Assembly (NCBI GenBank): GCA_963820095.1
Contig: CAWFZA010000026.1
Coordinates: 43,918-107,917 of the forward strand
Direction: 5' to 3'
Source: Roseiarcus sp963820095
GTDB taxonomy: Bacteria; Pseudomonadota; Alphaproteobacteria; Rhizobiales; Beijerinckiaceae
DNA length: 64,000 nt
The notes under the pieces were generated by a model. The model ran no database searches. It was given only the letters and a program-made list of their open reading frames with translations, and was not told the origin of the DNA. Of the stretch, positions 54,243 through 64,000 are shown one piece after another (position 1 is the stretch's first letter; every line of letters begins with the position of its first letter). A program made the translations under genes and the position numbers.

Positions 54243-56160
54243 ATGCAGCATCAAAAAACGTCAACGTTCGTCGCGGCGCGCAACAATGCGACTCGGCAGG
54301 CCACGTTGACGGGAACCGTAAGGCTTTTATGGCCTTACATCTGGCCAGCGGACCGCGCTGATCTCAAGGTGCGCGTGTTTCTCGCCGTCGCGCTGATGCT
54401 CCTCTCGAAATTGTTCACGATCGCAATTCCCTATTCGTACAAATGGGCGACCGATGCGGTTGCCAACAAGCTGGCGCTGGACGCCGTCCCGCTGCCAGGG
54501 TTCCTGATCGGAGCGGCGGCGCTGACCGCCCTTTATGGGATCTTGCGCATCCTGATGGCGTTCACTCAGCAAGGGCGCGACGCCCTCTTCGCAGCTGTAG
54601 CCATGAATGCGGTGCGTCGCCTGGCGATTGAGGTGTTCGATCATTTGCACCGCCTGTCGTTGCGCTTTCACTTGGAGCGCAAGACCGGCGGTCTCACCCG
54701 AGTTCTCGAGCGGGGGCGCAATGCGATCGAGAACTCTCATTCGCACCTCGATGCTGACTGCGGTCCCGACAGTGGTTGAGTTCGCGATGATCGTCGCCGC
54801 CATGCTGATCACCTTCGACTGGCGCTACGTCGTCGCGATCAGCGTCACCGTGATCGTGTATTTGGTCTTCACGACCTTGGCCACCAATTGGCGCATTGGC
54901 ATTCGGCGCGCGATGAACGAAAGCGACACGGAGGCCAACACAAAGGCGATCGACAGCCTACTCAATTTCGAGACGGTGAAATATTTTGGCGCGGAAGACC
55001 GCGAAGGGGCGCGGTACGATAAAGCCATGGCGCGCTACGAGCGCGCCAGCGTGCGCACGTACGTGTCGCTCGCGGTTCTCAACGCGGGTCAGGCGTTCAT
55101 CTTCACGCTCGGCCTGATTGTCGTCCTTCTGATGTGCGTCGCCGAGGTGAGAAACGGGACCAAGACGGTCGGCGCCTTCGTGCTCGTCAACCTGATCATG
55201 TTGCAGCTCTATCAGCCGCTCAATTTCATGGGGATGGTTTACCGGGATATCAGGCAGGCGATCATCGACGTCGAGGCGATGTTCACCATCTTGGCGCAGA
55301 ATCCCGAGATTGAGGACATCCCCGGCGCACAGCCTCTCAAGGTAAGCGCTGGCGTGGTCCGGTTCGAGAATGTCGACTTCGCCTACGATCCGGACAGGGC
55401 CATTCTGCGCGGCGTCTCGTTCGAGGCGCCGGCGGGACACACGATCGCCATCGTCGGGCCGTCGGGCGCCGGCAAATCCACGATATCGCGGCTCCTGTTC
55501 CGGTTCTATGAGCCGAATTCGGGGCGCATATTGATCGATGGTCAGAATATCGGCGCGGTCACTCAGATCTCGTTGCGGGCGGCGATCGGCATGGTGCCGC
55601 AGGACACGGTGCTGTTCAACGACACGATCGGCTACAACATCCGCTATGGGCGAGATGACGCCAATGAGCAGGACGTGGTCGCGGCCGCCGAGAATGCGCA
55701 AATCGACCGGTTCATTCGCTCCCTGCCGCAGGGCTATGAGGCGCCGGTCGGCGAGCGGGGCCTCAAGCTGTCGGGCGGCGAAAAGCAGCGGGTGGCGATC
55801 GCGCGCACCATGCTCAAGGCGCCGCCGATTCTAGTGCTCGACGAAGCAACGTCCGCGCTCGACAGTTTCACCGAGCGCGACATTCAGTCGGCGCTGGAGC
55901 GCGTCTCTCGCGGGCGCACGACGATTGTGATCGCCCATCGCTTGTCGACCGTGGTCAACGCCGACGAGATTCTGGTGCTCGACAAGGGTGTCATAGCCGA
56001 GCGCGGCTCGCATCAAGAGCTTCTCAGCCAAGGCGGAATCTACTCCGAGCTGTGGAGCCGGCAGAGGCAGCTCGACGCGGCGCAGGAATTGTTGCGGCAA
56101 GCTGGCCGTGAGGACGATCTCGGCGCCGCGGACGGTTTCGCATCTGAGCCCGCGCCGTGA
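54243..56160 (+). CDS. Atm1-type ABC exporter (half transporter), frameshifted
   Basis: About 638 residues when repaired. The N-terminal transmembrane domain begins TVRLLWPYIWPADRADLKVR, AVALMLLSKLFTIAIPYSYK; after RGRNAIE one extra A near 54731 shifts into TLIRTSMLTAVPTVVEFAMI. TNWRIGIRRAMNESDTEANT and the SLLNFETVKYFGAE region are Atm1-specific. The nucleotide-binding domain has GPSGAGKST, LSGGEKQRVAIART and ILVLDEATSALD. Atm1/HMT1 types export glutathione-linked metal or sulfur species. It is just upstream of psd and pssA, the usual order in Hyphomicrobiales. Confidence 0.92.
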
Positions 56161-56215
56161 CATCGGAGGCGATTGGCGCCATGAGTGCGCCGGGCTTCAT
56201 TTCGAGCGCCGGTCA

Positions 56216-56914
56216 ATGAGTATCGTCAATTCCTTGCGCGGCCAGCTCGCGCCGATCCACCCTGAAGGCTATCTCTTCGTGTTCGGCTTCGCTTTCGCGA
56301 CGCTGATCCTGTGGTGGATCTGGGCGCCGCTCGGCTGGCTCGGCCTCATCGCCACCCTTTGGTGCGCCTATTTCTTTCGCGATCCCGCCCGAGTCACGCC
56401 GGTCCGCAGCGACCTCGTTATTGCGCCCGCCGATGGCGTGGTCAGCTTCGCCGGCTTCGCTGCGCCTCCCCCTGAGCTCGGCCTCGGCATGGCGCCGTTG
56501 CAGCGGGTGTCGATCTTCATGTCGGTCTTCGATTGCCACGTGAACCGTGCCCCTGTTCAAGGTCGGGTGGCGCAGATCGTCTATCACCCTGGCCTCTTTC
56601 TCAATGCCGATCTGGACAAGGCGAGCGAGGACAACGAGCGCAACAGCATCGTCATCGACGCGCCGTCGGGACGATTTGGCGTGGTGCAGATTGCGGGCCT
56701 CATCGCTCGGCGAATTGTGTGTTTTACCCATGAAGGAGCGCTGCTTGGCGCCGGAGAACGAATTGGGTTGATCCGCTTCGGCTCGCGTGTGGACGTGTAC
56801 TTGCCGGCAGGCGCGCATATCGTGGTCGGCGTCGATTCGCGCGCGATTGCCGGCGAGACGGTTATCGCTCAGGTTGCGGGGGAGGTCGAGCCGCCCCCTT
56901 TTCAGCGGAGCTGA
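56216..56914 (+). CDS. psd: Phosphatidylserine decarboxylase proenzyme
   Basis: Makes phosphatidylethanolamine at the inner membrane. 232 residues from MSIVNSLRGQLAPIHPEG. It has a membrane anchor (LFVFGFAFATLILWWIWAP), then FFRDPARVTPVRSDLVIAPA, VDCHVNRAPV-like SIFMSVFDCHVNRAPVQG and FGSRVDVYLPAGA, where the chain is cut before Ser to form the pyruvoyl cofactor. The short bacterial (type II) form. pssA starts four bases after the stop. Confidence 0.95.
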   Translation: MSIVNSLRGQLAPIHPEGYLFVFGFAFATLILWWIWAPLGWLGLIATLWCAYFFRDPARVTPVRSDLVIAPADGVVSFAGFAAPPPELGLGMAPLQRVSIFMSVFDCHVNRAPVQGRVAQIVYHPGLFLNADLDKASEDNERNSIVIDAPSGRFGVVQIAGLIARRIVCFTHEGALLGAGERIGLIRFGSRVDVYLPAGAHIVVGVDSRAIAGETVIAQVAGEVEPPPFQRS

Positions 56915-56917
56915 GGG

Positions 56918-57721
56918 GTGAACGAGGTCGGCCCCCCACCCCGGGCGCCGATCGCTGACGCGGCCTCGGCGCGGCGTCGCGGTCTCCGCGCGGTTCCTCT
57001 CAGGCTCTTGATTCCCAACCTCATCACGCTGTTCGCCCTCGGCCTTGGCTTGACCGCAATCCGTCTGGCGATGGAGGGATCGGTCGAATGGGCCGTGAGC
57101 GCGATCGCCGGCGCTGCTGTGCTGGACGGCCTCGACGGCCGAATCGCGCGCGTTTTGAAGGGCACCTCGCGCTTCGGAGCCGAACTCGACTCGCTAGCCG
57201 ACTTCGTCGACTTCGGCGTCGCTCCGGCGCTCGTGCTTTACGTCGCCGACTTGCATGCCGCCAAGAGCTTTGGCTGGGTCGCGGCGCTCTTGTTCGCGAT
57301 GGCCTGCGCGCTCCGCCTCGCCCGCTTCAATGTCATGATCGACGAAGATCACCCGGCTTGGCGCAAAGTCTTCTTCGTAGGGATGCCCGCGCCCGCGGGC
57401 GCGATCGTTGGCCTTCTGCCGATCTACGTTCACTCTGCCTTCGATCTCGGTCAGCCGACCCAGCAAGTCGCCGTGGTCGAGAGCCTGTATGTGCTGGCGG
57501 TGGCTCTGTTGATGGCCAGCCGCGTGCCCCACTTCTCCGGCAAAACGATCGGCCGCGTGCCGCGCGAGTATGTCTCGGTGGTGCTGGTCGGCGTCGCCGC
57601 GGCGCTCCTCATCCTGTTCAACTTTCCCATGCAGGCGCTGGTGGCCGTAACAATCGCCTATCTCGCTTCGATCCCCTTCGCGATCAGGCGCTGTCGGACG
57701 CTTGAGCGTGAGGCGCGGTAG
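56918..57721 (+). CDS. pssA: CDP-diacylglycerol-serine O-phosphatidyltransferase
   Basis: Makes phosphatidylserine for psd. 267 residues from a GTG at 56918. The CDP-alcohol phosphotransferase motif DGLDGRIARVLKGTSRFGAE followed by LDSLADFVDFG is complete, with about seven hydrophobic helices. A long cytoplasmic N-terminus (ADAASARRRGLRAVP) precedes the first. Forms an operon with psd. Confidence 0.96.
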   Translation: MNEVGPPPRAPIADAASARRRGLRAVPLRLLIPNLITLFALGLGLTAIRLAMEGSVEWAVSAIAGAAVLDGLDGRIARVLKGTSRFGAELDSLADFVDFGVAPALVLYVADLHAAKSFGWVAALLFAMACALRLARFNVMIDEDHPAWRKVFFVGMPAPAGAIVGLLPIYVHSAFDLGQPTQQVAVVESLYVLAVALLMASRVPHFSGKTIGRVPREYVSVVLVGVAAALLILFNFPMQALVAVTIAYLASIPFAIRRCRTLEREAR

Positions 57722-57841
57722 CAACTAAATTCCCTGCTCCATTCGCTCTTGCGCTCAAGCGCGGCTCAGGCATCATAGGAGAGCCATGGCGATCGGGCTC
57801 GCCCACGGATATTGTTCGCTCGTTTCCAGGATCGCCTCTTC

Positions 57842-59065
57842 ATGTCGACCCGACAGCCTCGTTTTTCACTCGGCCTCGCCGTTCGCGCCACGGCCTTTAT
57901 GTCAGCAGCAATCGCGCTTGCGGCTTGCAACAGCAAGAACGCTTACGTGGCGCCCCCGCCGGCCAAGGTGCAAGTCGCCCAGCCACTCCAGAAGCCGATC
58001 ACCGAGTATCTCGAACTCACGGGGAACACGCAGGCGTTCGCCTCGGTGGATCTCGTGGCGCGGGTGCAAGGCTTTCTCACCTCGATCAATTACAAGGATG
58101 GAGCGGCCGTCAAGAAAGGCGCGCAGCTCTTCGGGATCGAGCGAGACATCTATCAGGCGCAGCTCAACCAGCAGGAGGCGACGCTGGCCTCCGACCAGGC
58201 GACCGAGGAATATAACAAAGCCGAATATGGGCGGCAGGCGACGCTCGCCCGGCAAGATTTCGCTAGCCAAGCAACGGCGCAGGAGTGGAAGTCCAAGTGG
58301 GACCAGTCAGCGGCGGACATTCTGAACGCCCAGGCGGCGATCTGGCTGGCCAAGATCAACCTCGGCTACACGAATGTGCAGGCTCCATTTGACGGCGTGG
58401 TCACGAATCACCTGGTGGATGTCGGCGCGCTTGTCGGGGTCTCGGGACCGACGAAGCTCGCCACGATCATCCAGACCGATCCGCTTTACGTCTATTTCAC
58501 CTTGAGCGAGCCGCAGATCCTGTCGATCCAGCGAAACCTGGCCAAACACGGCGTTGCGCTGCGCACCTCGAACCTGTCCGACGTCCCGGTGGAGATCGGG
58601 CTACAAGGCGAGGAGGGGTATCCGCATAAGGGCCATATGGACTACGCCTCTCCGCAAGTCGATTTCGCCACCGGTACTCTGACCGCGCGCGCCTTGTTCG
58701 ACAACAAGGACGGCGCCCTCTTGCCGGGGTTGTTTGTGCGAGTGCGGACGCCGATTGCGCAGCAAGACAAGGCGCTGCTCACCCGCAACGACGCTATCGG
58801 AACGAGCCAGGAGGGAAGCTATGTGCTGGTGGTCGGTCCCGACAATGTCGTTCAAAGGAAGGTTGTTACAACCGGGGTGCGCGAGGGACAGTTGCGAGTG
58901 ATTGAATTGGGCCTGCAGCCAGAAGACTGGGTGGTGACCGAGGGCGTTCAGCGCGCCTTTCCCGGCGCCAAGGTCGACCCCCAGCGCGGCCAGATGGCTT
59001 CGGCCGAGCCGGCTCCGGCGTCAAATCCTGAGAAAGCCGCCTCGTCCGCCTCGGGTCAGCAATGA
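57842..59065 (+). CDS. RND efflux periplasmic adaptor (membrane fusion protein)
   Basis: 407 residues from MSTRQPRFSLGLAVRATAFM; lipobox LAAC, so it is a lipid-anchored adaptor like AcrA. Barrel-sandwich and hairpin parts are visible (ELTGNTQAFASVDLVARVQG, QLNQQEATLASDQATEEYNK, KINLGYTNVQAPFDGVVTNH), then the beta-barrel (PQVDFATGTLTARALF). It overlaps the pump gene by four bases (ATGA), so the two are translated together. An outer-membrane partner is not present, so a shared TolC-like protein is expected. Confidence 0.94.
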   Translation: MSTRQPRFSLGLAVRATAFMSAAIALAACNSKNAYVAPPPAKVQVAQPLQKPITEYLELTGNTQAFASVDLVARVQGFLTSINYKDGAAVKKGAQLFGIERDIYQAQLNQQEATLASDQATEEYNKAEYGRQATLARQDFASQATAQEWKSKWDQSAADILNAQAAIWLAKINLGYTNVQAPFDGVVTNHLVDVGALVGVSGPTKLATIIQTDPLYVYFTLSEPQILSIQRNLAKHGVALRTSNLSDVPVEIGLQGEEGYPHKGHMDYASPQVDFATGTLTARALFDNKDGALLPGLFVRVRTPIAQQDKALLTRNDAIGTSQEGSYVLVVGPDNVVQRKVVTTGVREGQLRVIELGLQPEDWVVTEGVQRAFPGAKVDPQRGQMASAEPAPASNPEKAASSASGQQ

Positions 59066-62000
59066 GCTCTGAAAGCCGGGCGGGAGCCATCTCGCGCTTT
59101 TTCATCGAGAGGCCAGTGCTCGCCAATGTGCTGGCGCTCGTCTTCGTTCTGATCGGCCTGGTCGCCCTCTTTAACCTGCCCAGCTCCCAATACCCGAACG
59201 TTGTCCCGCCGACCGTCCAGGTGACGACTCGCTACCCCGGAGCCAGCGCCATGACGCTGGTCAAAACGGTCGCTCTGCCGATCGAGCAGAACGTCAACGG
59301 CGTCGAGAACATGATCTACATGCAGTCGACGAACGCGAGCGACGGCACTTACAGCCTGATCGTCACTTTCGCCATCGGCACGAATCCCGACGAAGACGAG
59401 ATCCTGGTCCAGAACCGCGTGTCGGCGGCGCTTTCGTCGCTGCCGCAGGAGGTGCAGCTCCAGGGCGTGACGACAAAGAAGCAGTCGACGTCGATCCTCG
59501 AGTTTGTCGGGCTTGTGTCTCCGGATAGTCGCTTCGACAGCCTGTTCCTGTCGAACTACGCCGTCATCAATGTGCAGGACGAGCTGCGCCGTCTCCCCGG
59601 CGTCGGCGATGTGTCTGTCCTCGGCGCCGGTCAATACGCCATGCGCATTTGGCTTGACCCCAACCTTCTGCAGGCGCGCGGACTGACGCCCCAAGACGTC
59701 ATCAACGTCATCCAGCAGCAGAGCCAGGAGGTTGCGGCCGGTCAGATCGGCGCGCCGCCGGCGCCCAAGGGCCAGGACTTCCAATATACGCTCGATCTCA
59801 AGGGCCGGCTCGACGACCCGAGGGAGTTCGAGAACATCATCGTCAAGGTCAATTCGGCCAACGGCGGCCGCATCACCAGGGTGCGCGACGTGGGGCACGC
59901 CGAGCTTGGCGCGCAGACCTATAGCGAATCGTTCAATCTCGACGGCCGGCCCGCCGCCGGCATCGCCGTATCGTTGCTGCCGGAGGCGAACGCGATTGCG
60001 GTCTCCTCCGAAGTCAAGGCGAAGATGGACGAACTCGCCAAGGCCTTCCCAGAAGGCCTCAACTATGTCGTGCCTTACGACACGACGAAATTTGTGAAGG
60101 CGGCGATCTCCGAGGTCTACCGCACTCTCATTGAGGCGGCGATTCTGGTGCTCATCGTCATCCTCGTCTTCCTGCAAGATTGGCGGGCCATGCTGGTGCC
60201 CGCGACGACCGTGCCGGTCACGATTATCGGCGCGTTCGCGGCGATGGCGGCGCTCGGCTTCTCGATCAATCTTCCAACTCTGTTCGCTATTGTGCTCGCG
60301 ATCGGCATCGTCGTCGACGACGCAATCGTCATCGTTGAAGGCGTGGCGCGATATGTCGAGGAGGGACTCCCCGGCCGCGAGGCGGCGGCTCGGGCGATGA
60401 ACGATCTGACAGGGCCGGTCCTCGGCATCACGCTCGTGCTCATGTCGGTGTTCATTCCGGCCGCCTTTCTGCCCGGGCTGACGGGGCAGCTCTATCGGCA
60501 ATTCGCGCTCGTCATCGCCGCCACCGCCTTCATCAGCGCCATCAACGCGCTGACGCTCAAGCCGACCCAATCCGCGTTGTGGCTCAGGCCGCCGAAGCCT
60601 CCCGAGCGGCGCAACTTTTTCTACCGCGGCTTCAACGTTGTCTATGCCGGCCTCGAACGCGGCTACGCCCGACTGATCGGCGGTATGGTCCACCGTAGCG
60701 GCCTCATGGTGGCTCTGGCGCTCATTCTGGTTGGCGTCGCGATGTGGGGACTGACGCGCGTGCCGACCGCGTTCCTGCCGACTGAGGATCAGGGCTACGT
60801 GATCGTCGCTGCGCAATTGCCGGACGGCGCGTCAAAGGAGACGGACGGATAGAGTGCTGGAGCAGATCCAGAAGATGGCCAGTAAAGTTCCCGGCGTCGA
60901 ACACGTAGTGACTGTCAGCGGCATATCCATTCTCGACAACAGGGCGAGTCTCGCCAACGCCGGCGTCGCTTTCGTCGTCCTTAAGGGTTGGGACGAGCGC
61001 CTCAAAGAGACAGGGCAGGACGTCCGTACGATCCTCGGGCGCCTCAACGCCGGGCTGCAGGGCGTGCCCCAGGCTTTCGCCTTCGCGCTCCCCCCGCCGC
61101 CGATCCAGGGCATCGGCAACGTCGGCGGCTTCTCCATGCAGGTCGAACTCAGGAACGGGAATTTCGACTACGCCCTGCTTCAGACCCTGACCAACGCCGT
61201 CGTCAACAACGCCAACGCGCAATCCTCGCTTCAACGGGTCGCCACGACCTTCCGTGCGGGCGCGCCGCAAATTTTTGTCAATGTAAACCGCATCAAGGCG
61301 GAGACGCTTGGCATCACTGTTGGACAGCTGTTCGCCGCCCTCTCCGACTACGTCGGTTCGAACTATGTCGGCCAAATCACCAAGTTCGGCCACGTCTTCC
61401 AGATCTATACGCAAGCGGAGGCCAAGTTTCGCGCCAACGTCGACGACATTCGCAATCTTAAAGTGAAGGCAGGCGACGGAACGATGACGCCCGTCGGAAC
61501 GGTGGTCGATATCACTGAGGTGCAGGGGCCGGCACTCATCAGTCTTTACAATCTCTATCCGTCATCAACGATCGTCGGCGGCCCGGCGCCCGGTTTCAGC
61601 TCGGGCCAGTCGCTCGACATCATGGAGCAGATCGCCAACAGCACGCTGCCCAGCGGAACGGGCTTCGAATGGACCGCCATGTCGTACCAGGAGAAGCAGC
61701 TCGGCAATCAGACCTATTACGTCTTCGGCTTCGCGATCCTGCTCGTTTATTTCGTTCTGGCGGGCCAGTATGAAAGCTGGATTTTGCCGTTCGCGGTCAT
61801 CCTGTGCGTTCCCATGGCTCTGCTCGGGACGGTCGCCGCGCTGACCACGCTCGGCTATATCAGCGTCCCCGCCAGTCAGTCCGGCGTCGCCGCCAACAAC
61901 CTCTACACGCAGATTGGCCTCATCCTCTTGATCGCGCTCGGCGCCAAGAACGCGATCCTGATCGTCGAATACGCCCGCCAGCAGCGCGCCGAAGGAAAAG

Positions 62001-62305
62001 CGATCGTCGACGCGGCCGTGGAAGGCGCGCGGCTCAGATTCCGGCCCATTCTCATGACCTCGTTCGCCTTCATCCTCGGCGTGCTGCCGCTTGTCCTCGC
62101 GACGGGAGCGGGCGCCTCGGCCCGCAAATCGATTGGAATGGCGGTGTTCTTCGGCATGATCGCCTCGACCTGTCTCGTGGTGGTGTTCGTTCCGTCGTTT
62201 TATGTGGTCATGCAGTGGCTCGAGGAGCGCCGAAAGGGAAAGCGCGCGCCTGAGACGGCGCTGCCCCCTTCCGAGACGGACGCTGCGAAATCGTCTGCGG
62301 TCTGA
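59062..62305 (+). CDS. HAE1-type RND multidrug efflux pump, frameshifted
   Basis: An inner-membrane proton/drug antiporter of about 1080 residues when repaired. The N-terminus AISRFFIERPVLANVLALVF and PSSQYPNVVPPTVQVTTRYP are classical. TM4 has the proton-relay pair in LAIGIVVDDAIVIVEGVARY. One extra A near 60841 (after DGASKE) introduces a stop and shifts the frame into RVLEQIQKMASKVPGVEH; the second half continues to QYESWILPFAVILCVPMALL and a KSIGMAVFFGMIASTCLVVV end. Both halves are otherwise complete. Partner of the adaptor just upstream. Confidence 0.94.
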
Positions 62306-62553
62306 CGAGTAGGGTTCGCTCGGCTCGGATTCGTGGGAGAAACCGGGGCGCCAGCTCTGAAGTCGCTTGGTTTGACGCCCGTGCGCCGATAAAAGGCGCC
62401 TCTCCAAGCGGACGTGGGCGATTCCCGACCCGTTGACGCGGTCGATCTTACAACCTCGCGGTGGTATGACAGTCCGCCGCCGACGTGCTAGGGGCCGTCA
62501 GGCCGCCGCCGCCCCGTTCGCCTGGGGCGGCGCGCCGCATAACAAGGAGCCTT

Positions 62554-62772
62554 ATGTCGAAAGAAGAACTGCTGGAGTTCCCCGGATTCGTCGTCGAATT
62601 GCTGCCCAATGCGACCTTTCGCGTCAAACTTGAGAACGACCACGAAATCATTGCGCATACCGCGGGCAAGATGCGCAAGAATCGCATTCGCGTGCTGGCT
62701 GGGGACAAGGTGCTCGTAGAGATGACGCCCTACGATTTGACCAAGGGACGCATTACCTACCGCTTCAAATGA
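62554..62772 (+). CDS. infA: Translation initiation factor IF-1
   Basis: 72 residues of the S1/OB fold: MSKEELLEFPGFVVELLPNA, TFRVKLENDHEIIAHTAGKM, RKNRIRVLAGDKVLVEMTPY and DLTKGRITYRFK. AAGGAG precedes the ATG. maf overlaps its stop (ATGA). Confidence 0.98.
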   Translation: MSKEELLEFPGFVVELLPNATFRVKLENDHEIIAHTAGKMRKNRIRVLAGDKVLVEMTPYDLTKGRITYRFK

Positions 62773-63437
62773 CCCTGACTCTCGGGCGGCGCGACGATCG
62801 CTGCGCCCCGCGCTCGGGCCTCCGTCTCGTGCTGGGGTCCGCTTCGCCGCGCAGGCTTCAGCTGCTGGCGCAGATCGGCGTCGAGCCTGACGCCGTGCTC
62901 CCGGCCGAGATCGACGAAACGCCACGACCGCGAGAAGAGCCGCGCGCGCTTGCTGAACGACTGGCCCGGGCAAAGGCGCTCGCCTCGGCGGCGCTTGCGG
63001 GGCGCCGGACGGATCTCGCCCCCTGCCTGACGCTTGCGGCGGACACGGTGGTTGGCGTCGGCCGGCGCATCCTGCCGAAATGCGAGACGCGCGAGGAGGC
63101 GGAGGCCTGCCTCGATCTCCTGTCGGGCCGCGGTCATCGTGTTTTCACCGGAATTGCGCTCGTCACCGGGAGCGGCGCGGTGCGTCGCCGTCTGGTCGAG
63201 ACCCGTCTCCGTTTCAAGCGCCTGTCGCCAAGCGAGGTCGAGGCCTATCTCATGAGCGCCGAGTGGCGCGGCAAGGCGGGCGGCTACGCCATTCAGGGGC
63301 TCGCCGGCGCGTTCGTCGAGCGCATGGTCGGCTCCTACTCCAACGTCGTCGGGCTGCCGCTCGCAGAAACGGCTGCGCTGCTCGGCGGCCAGGGCTATCC
63401 TATCCACCTGCGCTGGGGCGCGAGCCTCGTTCAATGA
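62769..63437 (+). CDS. maf: Maf-family nucleotide pyrophosphatase
   Basis: 222 residues. It has GSASPRRLQLLAQIGVEPDA (Maf loop), EIDETPRPREEPRALAERLA, AADTVVGVG with the catalytic aspartate, GRGHRVFTGIALV and KAGGYAIQGLAGAFVERMVG. House-cleaning hydrolysis of non-canonical dNTPs, with effects on septum formation in some bacteria. It overlaps infA and yacG by four bases each, so the three are one translationally coupled unit. Confidence 0.95.
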   Translation: MTLTLGRRDDRCAPRSGLRLVLGSASPRRLQLLAQIGVEPDAVLPAEIDETPRPREEPRALAERLARAKALASAALAGRRTDLAPCLTLAADTVVGVGRRILPKCETREEAEACLDLLSGRGHRVFTGIALVTGSGAVRRRLVETRLRFKRLSPSEVEAYLMSAEWRGKAGGYAIQGLAGAFVERMVGSYSNVVGLPLAETAALLGGQGYPIHLRWGASLVQ

Positions 63438-63637
63438 CCGCCGACGATCGCAAGGCCGCAGTCAAACCGGGTCCGAGCAAGGGAGCCTGCCCGATCTGCG
63501 GCAAGCCGCGCAGCGAACGCTATGACCCGTTCTGCTCGAAGCGCTGCGCTGATGTCGACCTGCATCGCTGGCTGAAAGGGAGCTACGTCATCCCCGGCGG
63601 CAGCGCCAAGCCCGAGCCCGGCGACGAGGAGACGTAG
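63434..63637 (+). CDS. yacG: DNA gyrase inhibitor YacG
   Basis: 67 residues. The zinc ligands are the pairs CPICGK and FCSKRCADVD, followed by DLHRWLKGSYVIPG, the family signature. Binds GyrB and inhibits gyrase in E. coli. The start overlaps maf (ATGA). The C-terminus is acidic (EPGDEET). Confidence 0.93.
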   Translation: MTADDRKAAVKPGPSKGACPICGKPRSERYDPFCSKRCADVDLHRWLKGSYVIPGGSAKPEPGDEET

Positions 63638-64000
63638 CCTCTAACCAACGGGCGCGGCGGCCACGGCGCGGCCCAGCCCGATTGCGGCGACGAATCAACG
63701 TTATGATCAGGTTTAATCCATTTGGGTTTTCTTGGACCGGCCCCGTTTCGCCACGAAAACCAAGGTTTATCGCTATTGGATTCTCTTGGATTTCCTTGGA
63801 TTCTCTCGTGCGAATCGAGACTTATCAATGGGTTACCCGGCACGAGCTGAATAAGAAATTTTCGCGTCGCTCTTTGCCGGCCTTGAGGGCGGCGCGACAG
63901 GAAGACACGCGGTCGGAGCCATGCGGAAGCGCAGAATTATTCATGCGGCAACCCTACCCCAGTTTCCGATTCTCCGCAAGCGATTGCCGTCGAGGGCGCT
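63638..64000. other. Gene-free end of the window
   Basis: No gene is supported. Contains the second copy of the dispersed repeat (63719-63833). The last 150 bases show no ORF with domain or start signal. Confidence 0.45.
63719..63833 (-). repeat. Dispersed ~115-bp repeat, copy B (inverted)
   Basis: On the minus strand it reads CCCATTGATAAGTC, CGATTCG-CACGAGAGAATCC, three AATCCAAG-type units and TCCAAGAAAACCCAAAT. Matches copy A at 33812-33927 over both ends and differs in the middle. Lies just after yacG. Confidence 0.85.

Noticed and set aside
53752..54264. A 170-codon minus-strand frame upstream of mucR
   Set aside because: It overlaps the start of the ABC exporter, lacks a ribosome-binding site and domain, and fits the AT-rich regulatory region better.
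59056..60816. A 586-codon open frame antisense to the RND pump
   Set aside because: It is the mirror of a high-GC gene. The plus strand carries all RND motifs and a coupled adaptor, and the antisense product is a low-complexity Arg/Asp/His-rich string.
1..64000. CRISPR array, prophage, IS element or toxin-antitoxin/defence island
   Set aside because: No regularly spaced repeats, integrase, transposase, capsid or tail genes, Cas, restriction-modification or recognised antitoxin pairs were seen.

Overview
The window is GC-rich bacterial chromosome, almost certainly from an alphaproteobacterium of the order Hyphomicrobiales (Rhizobiales). The support is conserved alphaproteobacterial gene order (rpsF-rpsR-DUF2232-rplI, tmk-holB-metG-tatD-MBL, pgsA-moaD-moaE, pyrE/pdxJ/acpS, ihfA-merR-tRNA-Pro, infA-maf-yacG, Atm1-type ABC exporter-psd-pssA) together with MucR, IalB, DUF3309 and paired Ku/LigD proteins. 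A Beijerinckiaceae/Methylocystaceae-like genus is a guess only.

Layout. 1-3.7 kb: a MotA/OmpA-like pair, asd and an acetyltransferase. 3.8-8 kb: tRNA-Val, IalB and a lipoprotein, an acyltransferase stub, acpS-pdxJ-pyrE, a cupin and tRNA-Thr. 8.2-12.6 kb: a complete sugar ABC importer followed by a decayed, tandemly duplicated permease. 12.6-15.4 kb: a DEAD-box helicase with a broken reading frame, and a DUF1254/1214 protein. 15.8-20.9 kb: ribosomal operon, SDR, ihfA, MerR and tRNA-Pro. 21-29.6 kb: a phosphorylase-like protein and the tmk-holB-metG-tatD-MBL-M20 run. 29.6-34 kb: a probable insert between tmk and rlpA carrying one very large secreted protein, an orphan terminator and dispersed repeats. 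34-38.3 kb: rlpA, yjbQ and small membrane proteins. 38.5-43 kb: a two-Ku plus LigD end-joining locus. 43-50.5 kb: transporters, a membrane phosphoesterase, a GntP permease and a patatin. 51-53.7 kb: moaE, moaD, pgsA, upp and mucR. 54-62.3 kb: ABC exporter, psd, pssA and an RND pump. 62.5-63.6 kb: infA-maf-yacG.

The main anomaly is reading-frame integrity. Fourteen recognisable genes, including acpS, metG and pgsA whose loss should be lethal, carry single-base indels: 14 insertions and 2 deletions by my count. Two further genes' frames contain CAA/CAG to TAA/TAG changes. In every disrupted gene the span from expected start to expected stop is off by exactly one base net. The simplest reading is draft-sequence error rather than decay, so I annotate these as whole genes and give each break. 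Two imperfect tandem duplications (291/292 bp and 21/22 bp) have the same flavour.

No CRISPR array, phage, IS transposase or recognisable defence island was found. The most biologically interesting non-coding signals are a 40-bp double-hairpin element inserted twice inside other palindromes, a roughly 115-bp dispersed repeat present at two distant sites, and an orphan rho-independent terminator directly upstream of the large secreted-protein gene.
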